Shown: positions 10,840 through 22,143 of the stretch, piece by piece
Layout: the number at the start of each line of letters is the position of its first letter
Position numbering within the stretch: the stretch's first letter is position 1
Source of the DNA: Calvatia gigantea
Lineage: Eukaryota; Basidiomycota; Agaricomycetes; Agaricales; Lycoperdaceae
DNA length: 64,000 bases
Reading direction: 5' to 3'
Assembly: GCA_025093985.1 (NCBI GenBank)
Contig: JACAAK010000004.1
Span: 1,922,001-1,986,000 of the forward strand
The notes under the pieces: generated by a model
Databases searched by the model: none
The model's input: only the letters and a program-made list of their open reading frames with translations
Told to the model about the DNA's origin: nothing
Program-made: the position numbers and the translations under genes

Positions 10840-12639
10840 ATGCCGGAGAAGTATCAGAATCTCGATGGAATGGCCCAGGCTCTGGAGCAAGAGAAAGCTC
10901 GACGGAAAAAAGCGAAATGGATTGTGTGTCCTAAATTCAGCTTTCATCCATTCTGTGCTCACCATCCGCCGTCCCTTCATAGGTCGTAGGCACTCTCGTC
11001 TTGCTCCTTCTTCTCGCTGGTGGAGGTGTCGCAGCATGGTATTTCATCACCCACAGAAACAATGGCCCAGCACAAGCGTCAAACAAGTCGGATGTGTCCA
11101 CTGGCGCCGGTACAACTGCCGACACTAGTGACGATCCTAGCAAATTTGAGAAGGACCCGCGGCTGCATAAATCTTTCTATGGTATTGCGTATACCCCGGA
11201 AGGCTCCCTCATGCCCAGCTGTGGAAATAAACTCGGTGCCCTATCCATGTATTTGATCATAGTTTCTCTGTTACTGAACCGTGCGTAGAAAATGTCATCA
11301 AAGACATCCAGGCAAGTCCCACACTAGCTTACTTCCACAACTCTAAAACTCATTGACATTAACGCCTTACTCAGCTCATCTCCCAGCTCACTGGGCGGAT
11401 CCGTCTCTACGGTTCTGACTGTAACCAAACCGCGCTCGTTGTACGTCGTATTCAATGCGTCCCTGTGTTTCCTTTCGCTCAAAATAACCCCTCGAATTTG
11501 ATGGTGTTTCCTTATTTGTTCAATCTACGCAGCTCGAGGCGATCAAGCGAACTAAAGTTGACCTGGAAGTCTACCTTGGCAACTACGTTGTTCCGGACGA
11601 TACCACACCATATACAAGGCAGCGCGATGCGATCAAGGACGCTATCAAGACTTATAGTGCTGACCATGTTGCAGGAATTACTGTTGGTAACGAGTTTATG
11701 CTCAAGTACATTTTCTAGTTTTATAAAGCAGTTACTGGTGACTTATCTGTTTTGTTTTTTTTAGCTACCTGACCGCCCATAGTTCGAAGGACCCAGAGAG
11801 TCCCATTGGTCAACAAGGTATATTCGTCAACATTTGGAACGTTCTCGTTGCTGATATCACCTATTCGTATAGGCGCTGCCATCCTGAAGGCTGACATCGA
11901 TGATACCCGTCAAATGATTGCAGATATGAAACTGTCCAAGCCTATTCAAATTGGTACTTCCGACGCTGGAAGCTTCTTTAACAAGGCGGTTCTCGAATCT
12001 GTTGACTATGGCGTATGCATCTACTTCCATCCCTTGAGATACAATTGGTGAATCTAACGACCGAGGATAGATGTCAAACGTACACGCTTGGTTCGCCAAC
12101 AGGACCGCCGACGCCGCTGCAGACTGGGTCTTTAATTTCTTTAATGAGACCAACGTGGTGCCCGCTTCGCAACTTCCCAATAAACCCAACATGTTCATTG
12201 CTGAGACCGGTTGGCCAACGGCAAGTCCCTCTGACGTGAACCCTTAAGTTGGCCATTCACTACTTGCCTTCAGAAATCATCGGATGCTGGGAATGCGAAC
12301 AATGGAGGTTCTCCAGCCGACGTGCCAGGCCTTCAGGTGAGCCTCATCCCGAAACGAGGTTTGCGCGCATGAGAACTCAAATCTTCGTTCCCAAATCAGA
12401 CCTTCCTGGACACATTTGTGTGTCAAGCAAACTCCCGGAACATTGGATACTTCTTTTTTGAGTTCTGTGATGAGAAGTGGAAAGATGATATCTACGGTGG
12501 TGTCGAGGGTTGGTGGGGTCTTTTCAACGGAGAGTAAGTCGTCATTTCCGCCCCTCACCAAGGACCCCCGTCCAAAGCTAAACGTTTCGTTAGCCGAACA
12601 CTCAAGAATATCAAGATTCCCGACTGCCCAACCCCTTGA
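10840..12639 (+). CDS. GH17 beta-1,3-glucanase, N-terminally membrane-anchored
   Basis: This is a cell-wall glucan hydrolase or transglycosylase of glycoside hydrolase family 17 (BGL2-like). Exon 1 encodes a short cytosolic tail rich in Lys/Arg (ALEQEKARRKKAKW). Exon 2 starts VVGTLVLLLLLAGGGVAAWYF, a TM anchor, making this a type II membrane protein rather than a secreted one. The catalytic domain begins FYGIAYTPEG. The acid/base Glu is in AGITVGNEFML and the nucleophile in MFIAETGWPT. NIGYFFFEFCDEKW and EGWWGLFNGD follow, ending IPDCPTP. The gene has many short introns. The one at 11312-11374 uses a GC donor (GCAAGT), with GT donors elsewhere. Family membership is firm; the exact activity (hydrolase or transferase) is not visible. 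Confidence 0.92.
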
Positions 12640-13764
12640 GTTGGATTTTGACCTCTTCCTTTTCCATCATGATTGCTTGCGATATTCAACCAGGACCTTT
12701 TCTTTCTCTCCCCTTTTCTGCACTTCTTCCGATTAAGTATTACTAGCACTTCCCGAACTGTGGAAATCCGTCGCTCTTTTGAAATCGTGTCCGTACCAGT
12801 CTCTGGTGATACACAATACCCATTGGGCTGGTTGAAATTTGAGTTTCGTGCGGTTAGTATTGCAAAATTTGGCCTGCATTCAATGAGTAATCGACCAGAA
12901 GGTAACTTTGCAGTATTGGAAGAGAAAGAAAACAGCACGAATCTTGATAGGATATATACACTGGAATAAATGCGGGTATCCTGCGCATTCAAGAGGAACT
13001 ATGCCACTTGAAATCCGTGTTGGCTGGGTAATTATATTCCATATCCCCCGGTCAACCTGATTGAACCAGTTCAAATTGCTCCAAAGTGGTGGACTGCAGC
13101 CATTCATGAAACCGCTCTATATATCTGAGGTAGTTAAAATCGTGAAATCTGACTCCTAAGGCTGCAAAAACTAGTTGGACCGTAAAGAGGTACGCGAACT
13201 TCAAGCTCAAAGTGCTACAGGACATGCATCAGAGATTATGCGGAACTGAAGTGGTGGCTTCGCCACAGTAGGCCATAGCTACGGCCATCACGATCCATCC
13301 TGACATAGTAAGAATAACGGAGCCCGTCATGTACGGATCACCAAGAGGTGCTGCCCCAGGTGCAGGTCGCTGACTCCCGGAGAGGGATCCAATGTCAGCC
13401 ACGCTGTTGCATGGATGTCAATTTCCTCTTGCCGGGGAACCAGAGCAGGGTTGATATCCTTTTTAACACATCGCAAATTTGATGCGTCTGCTGATGTACT
13501 CGGGGAGCGAGGGTATGATACCCTCGCTCCTCGAGTAGAAGTGCGGCACTTCCCGTCGACAGCTGGCAAGTCACACCGGAAAAGTGACCGTGTACTGTGC
13601 AACACTAAGCGCCAACACACCTCAATTATTCTTATGTACTAAAAATAGATCGCACAATCTCTTCACGATGTGGACCCCGGCAAGATATCCGCAAGCTGTA
13701 AAAATAGAAATAGCCGGTGCCACAACTATGAACAATGTTCACAGGGCAGGAGCAGCCTTCCAAC
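12640..13764. other. Intergenic, contains a 41-bp palindrome
   Basis: This 1.1-kb gap separates the GH17 gene from the M24 gene, both on +. Apart from the near-perfect palindrome at 13497-13537 (listed separately) I see no gene, RNA or mobile element. Confidence 0.5.
13497..13537. repeat. Near-perfect 41-bp inverted repeat
   Basis: Twenty-base arms flank a single central G at 13517, with one mismatch (G13503 versus T13531). The core reads GAGCGAGGGTA then TGA then TACCCTCGCTC. As RNA the mismatch would be a G-U pair. It lies about 230 bp before the ATG of the M24 peptidase gene. Direct observation; role unknown. Confidence 0.85.
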
Positions 13765-15276
13765 ATGCTGCACGTATTTCGTCTACTGCTCTTGTGCCTT
13801 GAGATACTCTGGGTCGTCAACCCATGTAACTCCCTCCACCCCAAAGAACCCGCGCGATATCAGAAACTCCCTAGCTTGAGAGAGCAAGCAAAGATCGAGC
13901 AAGCATGGCGACAAGAACGTATTGCACGGATTTCGACGTTGTTGCACAGATACAACGCGGATGCCTGGCTCGTGAGTCCTCAAATCAATTACCTCGGTTT
14001 GTCAGTAAGTGATGCATGCACCTGGATTAGATGAGCCAGCGAGAGCATGCCGAGGACACAATCTGGTGGTCAATAAAAAATGCGACGGCATTTGATGCAC
14101 ACAGACGAACTGTGGTCCTCTTCCATACCAGCGATGTCACAACAACTAGTCTCCCGAATCCAGTTGTCTGGGTAGACAATACGGGACGAGTATGGCCTGA
14201 GTTACGAGCCACCTTGGAAAAGCACAACTTCTCACGAATTGTATTAAACACCGACCGGAATATCGCTTTCGCAGCCGGTCTCCACGTAGGAGAATACGAA
14301 ACATTGGCGGAAGAGTTGGGGGAGAAGTGGATGAAAAGGGTGGCCAGCGAACCAATGCTTGCGATTGAGTACGTTGCAACGCGAGTTGATGATCAGCTAC
14401 CATACTATCAAAAGATGCAAGAGACAGTTTGGGCGCTGCTGGAAGAGGGATTTTCTGAGAGGATTGTTCAACCTGGACTTACCACAACAGAGGTCCGTTT
14501 GGTTATATCCCAGCCTGTTAAGACTGACTTAAAGTATCCTTGTAGGACCTTTCCTGGTGGTTCAGGGAAAAAATTCAAGAGCAAAACTTCACGACGTGGA
14601 ACCAGCCCCGCATCTCTGTTCTTGTTGAATCCTCCTATCCGGGCTGGGAGGGTACAGACGACGTTATTCAAGAAGGCGATATCCTCCACATTGACTTTGG
14701 TATTACGGCGATGGGACTTAACACAGATACCCAACACATGGCATATGTCCTTCGGACAAACCAATACCCACCAGAGGAAAATGCTCCGCGGAGTTTACAA
14801 GAGGGACTTAGGAAGGCCAATAGGATGCAGGATATTGTGCTTGCTAACATGAGACCGGGCATCACTGGTAACCAAGTTCTGCAAGAGTCCCTAGACCAAA
14901 TGAAGAGTGAAGAGATCGAAGGACAGATATACTGTCATCCTATTGGCGACTGGGGTCATGACGCAGGCGCCGTCATTGGTACGAAGAAACGCGAACAACA
15001 GTGGTTAGATCATATTTGAATCGCTTATTTTTTTTAGGATTTCTTAATTTGCCCGAATATGTGCCAATCGTCGGAGAGCTTCCCCTTCTTCCAAACACAT
15101 ATTATAGCATCGAGCTCTACGCATATCATTTCGTGGAGGAGCGCAACGAAACAATACGGTTTAGGATAGAAGAGAACGCATACTGGAATAAGGAAATGCG
15201 GCATGGCAATTTGTCAGAGGAAGGCAGGAGAGATTCCATCTCGTCGACCAGCGCAAGGCTTTTACAGGCTCACTGA
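13765..15276 (+). CDS. Secreted M24 (aminopeptidase P / creatinase-like) metallopeptidase
   Basis: Four or more exons encode a pita-bread-fold peptidase of about 430 residues. The ATG at 13765 gives a clear signal peptide (MLHVFRLLLLCLEILWVV). An in-frame ATG 30 nt upstream (13735) would bury it. The N-terminal creatinase domain shows YNADAWLVSPQINYLGLS, then, after an intron from about 13999 to 14030, DTIWWSIKNATAFDAHRR. The M24 domain contains GDILHIDFGITAMGLNTDTQ (the two Asp metal ligands), CHPIGDWGHDAG (His ligand region), YSIELYAY and FRIEENAYW (the two Glu ligands). Family knowledge predicts cleavage of Xaa-Pro peptides; the substrate is unproven. An intron near 14490-14550 restores the frame before WWFREKIQEQNF. 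No lesion seen. An extracellular location is inferred from the signal peptide. Confidence 0.85.
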
Positions 15277-15498
15277 CAGTGCAAAGTCAGTAACATAGTG
15301 CTTGCCTTGGTCGGGACTACTGTCCGAACCCACAAGTGTGTGGGGGCTGACGTTAACAAACATTGTGTAACATCCACGAGTATGAACAAAAATTATAGAG
15401 AACAATGCATTCAAGAGTGGACCATCGTGACCAATTAAAAGGGTGCGGGAGGGGGACCCGTCGAGTTCACCCACACTGTCCAAGCGTAACCAAAACCA

Positions 15499-17846
15499 TC
15501 AGAACATATTGGCTAGTTTGCTCGCTGCCTCCCTGGCATCCAATCTGGGCCTCGTAGGCGGGGCGCGCATCGACTGTGACATCTGGTTAGGCCTCACCTG
15601 CGCCAACGGATCAAGCCCAGAACTCTGCTGCTGCTGGAATCCGGGGGCGGGTCTAATCTGAGGTGGGATGGGAGATGCGGTAGCAGGACGAGGAATAATG
15701 TCGCTGCGTAGGGGGTCAGAAGGTTGGGATCCTCCAGTTAGATTAGATGTGGATGCGGACAGGCTGGCAGTTTGAGAGTCTGGTAAGTGAGACGTTGCGG
15801 CGGGCTTAATGAACATGGATTTCGTCCCGTCGACAAAGCGGCCGCCAAGAGGCGGTCCATGAAGCGGCGATCGCAGCGATGGGGGGCCGGTGTGCGGCGC
15901 CTGTATGGGTGGGATAGATGATCGACTAGATGCCTGATTCACAGGCGGTGGGGGTGTTTGTGATTGGGACATGGATACTATGGGTGTTGAGCTCAGTGCA
16001 GGTTGTTGTTGTTGGGTAACAGCCTCTGTGCCGAGCGGGGAATTTGATGTGCCCAAAGGATCGGTTGAAGTTCCGAAATGCGCTTGTGCTGGGGCTGGGT
16101 TTCGGGGGGCTGGGTGTGGGCTTGAGGGTGTAGATTTTGAAGGCGATAAAGGGTCGGCGGAAAGAGGTGGTTTAAAATTCGGGTGTGGAGAGGCACCAGC
16201 ACTGAAGGAGGCACGCGGGGGTACATGGGATGGGGTAGGCAGGAAGCCATTCGTGGGTGGTGGCACAACTGGTGCAGGTCGGGGATGGTCGCGATGATCT
16301 TCAAGAGGGGGAATAATCCTCGGTTTGGGTGGAGCCGCGGTGGGGAGAGCCTTTTTCGCGGCATTCGCGACATCTGTTCTAAGTGCTTCCAACTCTTTCA
16401 ATAGCTGTCTCTCATACATGATAGAAGATCTCGCGTGTTCAATAAGAGCTGTTGTTATGTCGTCATTTGCATGGCGGTTATGCGTCTGGAGAGCACGGTG
16501 TAAATTTTGTGATATTCCCTCGGCTCTTTTTGCGAGGATTTGCTCGTAACGGTCAGCCTGGTGAAAAGTTGTTGAATGACGCAGGGTCAGCTGGTGTTGT
16601 CAATAGCACATACCTCTTCCATATCTGCCAGGGCTTCGTCAACTTTCTCTGGCCGGATGTTAGAACTTGCTTTTAGACGCTCAATGTGCCGACGTTTTGA
16701 GATGGTCGTTTTGACAGCAGCTTGATATTCTTCCAGAACACCAGTCCGCATCTGCAATGTTTCCTTTGCCGATCGTGCGTTCATTCCTTGGTATCCAAGC
16801 GAGTCCGCCAAAATCACGCACTCGCTAATAGCTTGTGCATGATCTAAATCCGCAAGGCTATGCCATGCTCGACCAATCTTACGCAAAGCATTTCCGAGAG
16901 GGGGATGTGCCTCCGTTGTTGCAACGTTGATGAGTTTGTTTCCCATTTCGGCGTGCGCAGCGACAAGTGCTGTGATATTGTCGTCAGACCGAGTTCGTTA
17001 TTTTGAAAGAAGCGCTAACCCTTGCGTGTAACAGCGAGTTTATCCACGGCTTTTGCTGCATCGAAGAACTGCCCTTCCAGTTTTGTCAGCTCGAATCTGG
17101 CGCGTTGCAGTTCTTCATCTTCGTCAGGGACATGACGTCTGATGAGGCTGAATCCTGAGGACGCCTTCTTTCTGGGTCTGGGGGTGGGCTGATAACCGAA
17201 GTCGTTCTCAATGAAAGCACGAACGTCTTCGTCATAGATGAGGATAGGATCTTCACAAACTCGCGTAATCCACCGTTGCAACATAATTTTTACTAGACGG
17301 TCGTCTTCCTCATCAGTGGGCGCCGATGTCTGCGCCAGGGGTAACGCTGCAACGATGGTCTGTGGGTTATTTTGCACGATGGAGTCGTAGAATTGCTGGA
17401 ACTCTAGGTATGATCTCGATACGTTACGGTATGTAGTTCCAGTGAAATTGGGTAAATTTGTCTGTTGGTGTGTCAGGAGCATTTCTGCCGTGGTTTTTTT
17501 AGCCGCATACCTGTGCGTCGAACTTGACAAGGATGTCGCGGCGGTTTCGGTCCAAGCCCGTAATTCTAATTTTCAGATATGGTTCCTGGCGTTCGAAGCT
17601 GGTCCCATTAGAGGCAAAGGTTTCCCTTGGAGATATTAGTCCGGCCTCCGGCTGTCCATATATCTGGGGTTCCCTGCCATAGAGGCCTGGAGTCGGACCA
17701 TGGTCAGGTGTAGAAGCTGCTGGGGATGGGGCCGGTCGGAGGTTGGGTACCGGAGAACCTGGAGGCCGTGGGGTCGTAGGCCATGGGGGAGTATCCGAGT
17801 TATCGACACCGCCGAAAGCAACCGTCGAATTGAGCGGATCGAACAT
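15499..17846 (-). CDS. VPS17: Vps17-like retromer subunit (PX-BAR sorting nexin)
   Basis: This is a sorting nexin pairing with Vps5 in the retromer coat that retrieves cargo from endosomes to the Golgi. The ATG at 17846 has an excellent context (GCCACC before ATG) and begins MFDPLNSTVAFGG. A longer in-frame start at 17900 is possible but less favoured. After a Pro-rich N-terminus comes a PX domain (PYLKIRITGLDRNRRDILVKF, intron, then NFTGTTYRNVSRSYLEFQQF). The typical basic phosphoinositide residues look weak, as in known Vps17. A BAR/Vps5-C domain follows through three exons (KLEGQFFDAAKAVDKL; GRAWHSLADLDHAQA; RYEQILAKRAEGISQNL). The C-terminus is a long disordered Pro/Ser tail ending ASKLANMF. 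It is divergent from the Pex14-like gene with only about 160 bp between starts. Confidence 0.9.
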
Positions 17847-18008
17847 GGTGGCAAGTGAAGGACGCCGCCTGGGATATCCACGACTGCCATTGGTGCACAC
17901 TGCAGCAGCAATATTACATAATCACAATCTCTTCACGTGCCTGCCGGTTAAGGTGGAATCCGGAGGCTGGTGAGCTTTCTTTCAGTCTAAGTCTCCCGAG
18001 TCCCGACC

Positions 18009-19445
18009 ATGGCTGACGACCACAAGTTGCCTCACGATGAGGCTAAAGGTGTACCTGTCGGGCAGAAAGGCACACCCCCTGTTCCTTCTATCTCAACGAT
18101 TCCAACGTCTGGAACACAGTCAAGTGAACCCGTAGATGCCGAGGATCGATCACTACTGCTTTCACGGGCGCGCTCCTTCCTACAATCACCGCAAATTGCA
18201 AACCAGGACATCTTCTCCAAGCGACAATTCCTACAGGAAAAAGGCCTTTACGAGACGGAAATTAATTCTTTGTTACAGGCTGTAGGGTGTTCTTCATTCC
18301 CCGAAAAACAGCACTTCCATTGAATTTTTGACCTAGGCTCCTTCAGTTCCTTTAATCCCTCCACGCACATACCCACAACCTCCTCCCTCAAATCTCCCAA
18401 ATCTTCTCTTAGGGCTTTTGAGGGTCTTCTCGTGGTTGACTGGTGGTTCAGCCGTCCTCATTCTAATCTATTACGTGAGTCGGTACTGGGTGGTGTCACA
18501 AGGCTGCTTATCGACGTCTTTTAGCGATTTATTCTACCTCGGATCGCCCAATCCCATATGGCGAGACATTCCTTGAAGACCCATCATATCAATTTAATGC
18601 GACGCTTCACGGCTTCACTTTCTTCCTCCAAGGAGAACCAGGCAGAAGTTTGGTCAAACCTGCCAAAAGCCGGTTTTTGGAGAGAGCCACCAACACACTC
18701 TAAATGCTCTTCCATTGACGATGTCTTGAGCTCTTTTAAAGAGAAGGAAGCCCAATATAACACTGTGTCCCCCATAACATTACTACGCTGCGGTCTGGCG
18801 GACCTTGCTAAAGGACAAGACAATGAACAGGACCCAACTGCTGCGGAACTATGCCGTTACCTGGAAGAGAAAATTCCGTGGCTCGTGTCGACTGACGGCT
18901 TGGAATATCAAGTAAGGCGTAAATTCGAATTAACGCTTTTGTTATCCTGACCACTTTGGCAGCAACAATTGTGGGAGGTACTTCCTTCATGCCCTTTGTT
19001 TGTGGCCAATCTTCCTTTAGTCCCGGCGTCAACGGGTCAAGAATCTCAGCTGCCCCCACGCTGGAGTTACTCACCTCCCCTTCCCCCTGATCCCTCTCCA
19101 GTGGTTAAGTCCTTGTCATCGCTCAAATTATCTCTGCCGAGGGACCAAGCCTCAAAACCTAGTATCTTTCAAAGCACACTCCAGTCGCTATCCGACTTTA
19201 CTGGTTATATCAGTACACAGGTGTACATGCCCTATCGGCCCCCAACAGGCGGAGTTGGCATAGGCAGTAACTTAGGTCCGATTGAAGAGCAACTCCGCAG
19301 GGAAATTCGCGCTCTCAAGGGACTCGTCCTGAACCGGCAAGTAGCCCCAAACCAGTCATACAAATATATACTAACGCCAGAGTCTAGACGGTCGTTCATG
19401 CCTCCGATGAACAGAACAGGTTCTTCATCAGCTTCAACACCATAG
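18009..19445 (+). CDS. PEX14: Pex14-like peroxisomal membrane protein
   Basis: The ATG at 18009 gives MADDHKLPHDEAKG. Residues about 45-95 match the Pex14 N-terminal domain that docks Pex5 and Pex19: LLLSRARSFLQSPQIANQ, then FSKRQFLQEKGLYETEINSL. A Pro-rich linker (PPRTYPQPPP) leads into a membrane segment encoded around 18425-18480 (VFSWLTGGSAVLILIYY), interrupted by an intron. The rest is a moderately charged soluble region ending with NRTGSSSASTP. The gene has about four exons. Pex14 forms the peroxisomal matrix-protein import docking complex with Pex13. The N-terminal domain is convincing, but this could be a Pex14 paralogue rather than the sole orthologue, since I see no long coiled coil. 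Confidence 0.75.
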
Positions 19446-19916
19446 ATCACATTATTAGCGCTTGGTAATAAAAGTCTTGCTCCGATTTAACAGTAAGCAC
19501 GGCGTCTTGAAATGACAGGGTGTTTGTGGCGACCGCGCTTCCAGAATTGCTGTTTTAAATTCACCGGAGATCGAGTCATGTCCACTTTCGCGTCGCGTGG
19601 ATCATTCCAAGGACACAGACACAGGTCCTCCCCGGAATGCATGTGGCGTTGCGGAGTCATTGGGGGCAAATGCCATTAACCTCCCTAGCTTCTTCCTGCG
19701 GCGAAAGAGTTTTTTTTTTTTGCTTACACGTGTTACCATAGGAATGCGAGCTCCTTCCAGGACCCCTTCGGGCACCGGTGCTAGGACATTGACCAATTTT
19801 GCTGTACACTGCTATTTGAGCAATGAGAGTTCTCCACCGACCCATTGCTATTAACTGGAGGCTTTAAAAGAGGGCACGCATACGCTGTCATCCCAACTCA
19901 CCTCGACTTCTAGAAC
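19446..19916. other. Intergenic
   Basis: This lies between the Pex14-like gene and the small Cys protein. It contains a T-run at about 19707-19719. The two minus-strand frames here look like noise. No feature is recognised. Confidence 0.4.
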
Positions 19917-20124
19917 ATGTCCTCCTTCACTATCCGCAAAGCATACCTCAAAAGTTTAATGGTGCGACAGTTCTCTCAGTTTGTAGTATTTCGGGTTCTT
20001 ACCTCTCGTGGCAGAAAGCAGTCTGCAGAAAATGCGGCCAGACAGTAGGCAGGTAAGGCATCTCCTCTCTATAGCTGACACCGTTGAACCGGCTACTCCT
20101 TCCAGCTGCCGCTGTGGCGGATAA
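19917..20124 (+). CDS. Possible 33-residue Cys-rich microprotein, three exons
   Basis: Three mini-exons (19917-19961, 20015-20052, 20106-20124) are joined by two introns of exactly 53 nt each. The introns have GT...AG ends; the second has GTAAGG and a CTGAC branch-like site. Joined, they encode a 33-residue protein: an N-terminal basic part MSSFTIRKAYLKSLM, then a Cys cluster of the form C-x2-C...C-x-C followed by two Gly and a stop. Splice sites, phase and the Cys pattern agree, which suggests a genuine zinc- or metal-binding peptide. I do not recognise a family, so this remains a prediction. It is too short for ordinary ORF calling. Confidence 0.5.
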
Positions 20125-20748
20125 AGCCAAGCTCTCTCCACACCATCACCCAGGGCGCGATGGTGTTCGACATAACATAGCCCTCTGATCTGTGAGTCAT
20201 TTGCTTCGGACAGTTATTGGCAAGTCTCAGTTCCTGAAGTCGAGTCTTATTCTTCAAAGGTTTCCTTAATTCGATTCTTCTGTGTAGCTTTACATCGTGT
20301 CTCGTTTTCTCCCTGCTACTTGTTCTTGTTATCCTGCTTTCTATCTGCCCCTCAGACCTATATACCCTCCATTCATATTTCTCTGTACGTTTCACGCTTT
20401 CCATAACTGAAGGGTATCATGACTGTTACGCTTGTAGCTTCTGCAATTAGACATAGTACTTTCCGTTGCGCATAGACTTAATTTGATTTTGTTTCAAGAG
20501 TTATGTATACTGTCAATGTACTCCTTTGACGGGTGACATATATCGAACACTGGTCATTTGAATGCGAGGCCGCCTGATGGCAAGACACTGCCTACCAATG
20601 AGCTTGACTAGATATATCATACCCCTAATAAGGCGTCCGCCACTTCCGCGGATTCTCCCGGGCACCCAGCCTACAAATTTTGTCTCTCAACAGCACTTCA
20701 TACGTACGAGCGGTTGCTGGCTAAACTCAAAGAGTCTTTAGGCGTGTG
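20125..20748. other. Intergenic, promoter of the tRNase Z gene
   Basis: The first part is T/C-rich and may be the 3' UTR of the microprotein transcript. The second part should hold the tRNase Z promoter. No coding signal seen. Confidence 0.4.
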
Positions 20749-22125
20749 ATGTCTCCGATAAAAGATTCAATCACGCGGCGATCTACGGCAATAGCAGCTA
20801 CTTCTGCAACCGACCCCAGGAAAGCTACTGCAGAAACTATTGGTACCATAGGCGTCACCTTCTTGGGGACAGCAGCCGCACAACCCTCCACAACAAGAAA
20901 CCACTCTTCATTGGCATTACGCCTCGGGGGCGATGTATGGTTATTTGACTGTGGTGAAGCGACGCAACACCAAATTCAAAGATCCGAAACAGTTAAAATG
21001 GGAAAGATCAAGAAGATATTCGTTACGCACACTCATGGTCGGTATTCCCAGCTAAAATCCCTCTCCGATTCGGACGAGATGGAGTTGGCATCTACATCCA
21101 TATTGTTCGGACAGCTAACGGGAATTTCAGGAGATCATATCTTCGGAGTCGGACCTCTTCTTGCAAGTTGTATGAACGGGGCCGGCGGAACGACAGATGT
21201 GACTCAAGACCCACGAAGTCAAATAGATACCACTCGTCCCGTGAGTTTAACACATTCCTAATGAAAGCCGTACCCGTTACTAGTCTTCAGATAGGCGCTA
21301 GAAATCTACGGACCTCTCGGCACGCGAGCATTCATCCGTAATGCGCTTTTCTACACATATACGAAACCCGATGGAACATACGTCGTTCACGAGTTGCGGT
21401 TCCCATCAGAACCCCAAACAGGAGACTACACTGCTGCTTCGCGGCTACCCTTTGAGTTAGAGGGTCGAAACATCCCCCAAGTAAATGGAGCATGGGAAGG
21501 CATCTACGAGGATGCTGTAGTATCGGTCTCTGCGGCACCGATTAACCACTCTGTCCCCTGTGTCGGATATGTTGTTAATGAAGCACCCGTTCCTGGAAAG
21601 ATAGATCCCAAACACTACATTCCCGACATCAGAAGGACTAATACACCTATGTCCGTCATGCGACAGTTGCAACAAGGCCTGTCTGTCGAGTTGTCTGATG
21701 GTACAATTTTGCGTGGGCCACCTCCGAGGAAAGGGCGCAAGTTTGTTATCCTTGGTGATACATTCGACCCATCGCCGATTATCCCGCTCGCATACGATGC
21801 GGATCTGCTTATACACGAAGCGACAAACGCATATCTTCCTGGAATAGATCCCAATACAAAGGCCACCGATACATACGAGTCAGTCGAGAAACGGGCCAAA
21901 TCAAGGGGACACTCCACGCCTCAGATGGCTGGTGTTTTCGCCAAACAGATACGCGCTAGGAAACTTGTTCTTAATCATTTCTCTTCCCGATACCCGAGTG
22001 GTGACGCGGAAAATGCACAAAAAATGATGGGGGCTATTGGCAATCTAGCCGCAAAAGAATATGGACGGAGCGTAGTCTGTGCCAGAGATTTTATGAGTTT
22101 CGATGTTGTACATAGCAATGAATGA
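20749..22125 (+). CDS. Short-form tRNase Z (ELAC1-like, tRNA 3' processing endonuclease)
   Basis: This zinc-dependent metallo-beta-lactamase-fold RNase removes 3' trailers from pre-tRNA. The ATG at 20749 is preceded by a GTG that extends the frame by one codon. The start of the fold is [22 protein letters not shown], containing the PxxxRN loop. The metal motif THTHG/DHIFG is split by an intron (about 21039-21129). Later motifs are all present: ILGDT (Asp), [11 protein letters not shown] (HEAT loop), GHSTPQMAG and LNHFSSRY. The protein is about 420 residues, so it is the short ZS type rather than the long ZL usual in yeast. The N-terminal ~30 residues are Arg/Ser/Thr/Ala-rich and could target mitochondria (inference). 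It ends 18 bp from the convergent THOC7-like gene. Confidence 0.92.
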
Positions 22126-22143
22126 GCCACATGTAGTACGGAA

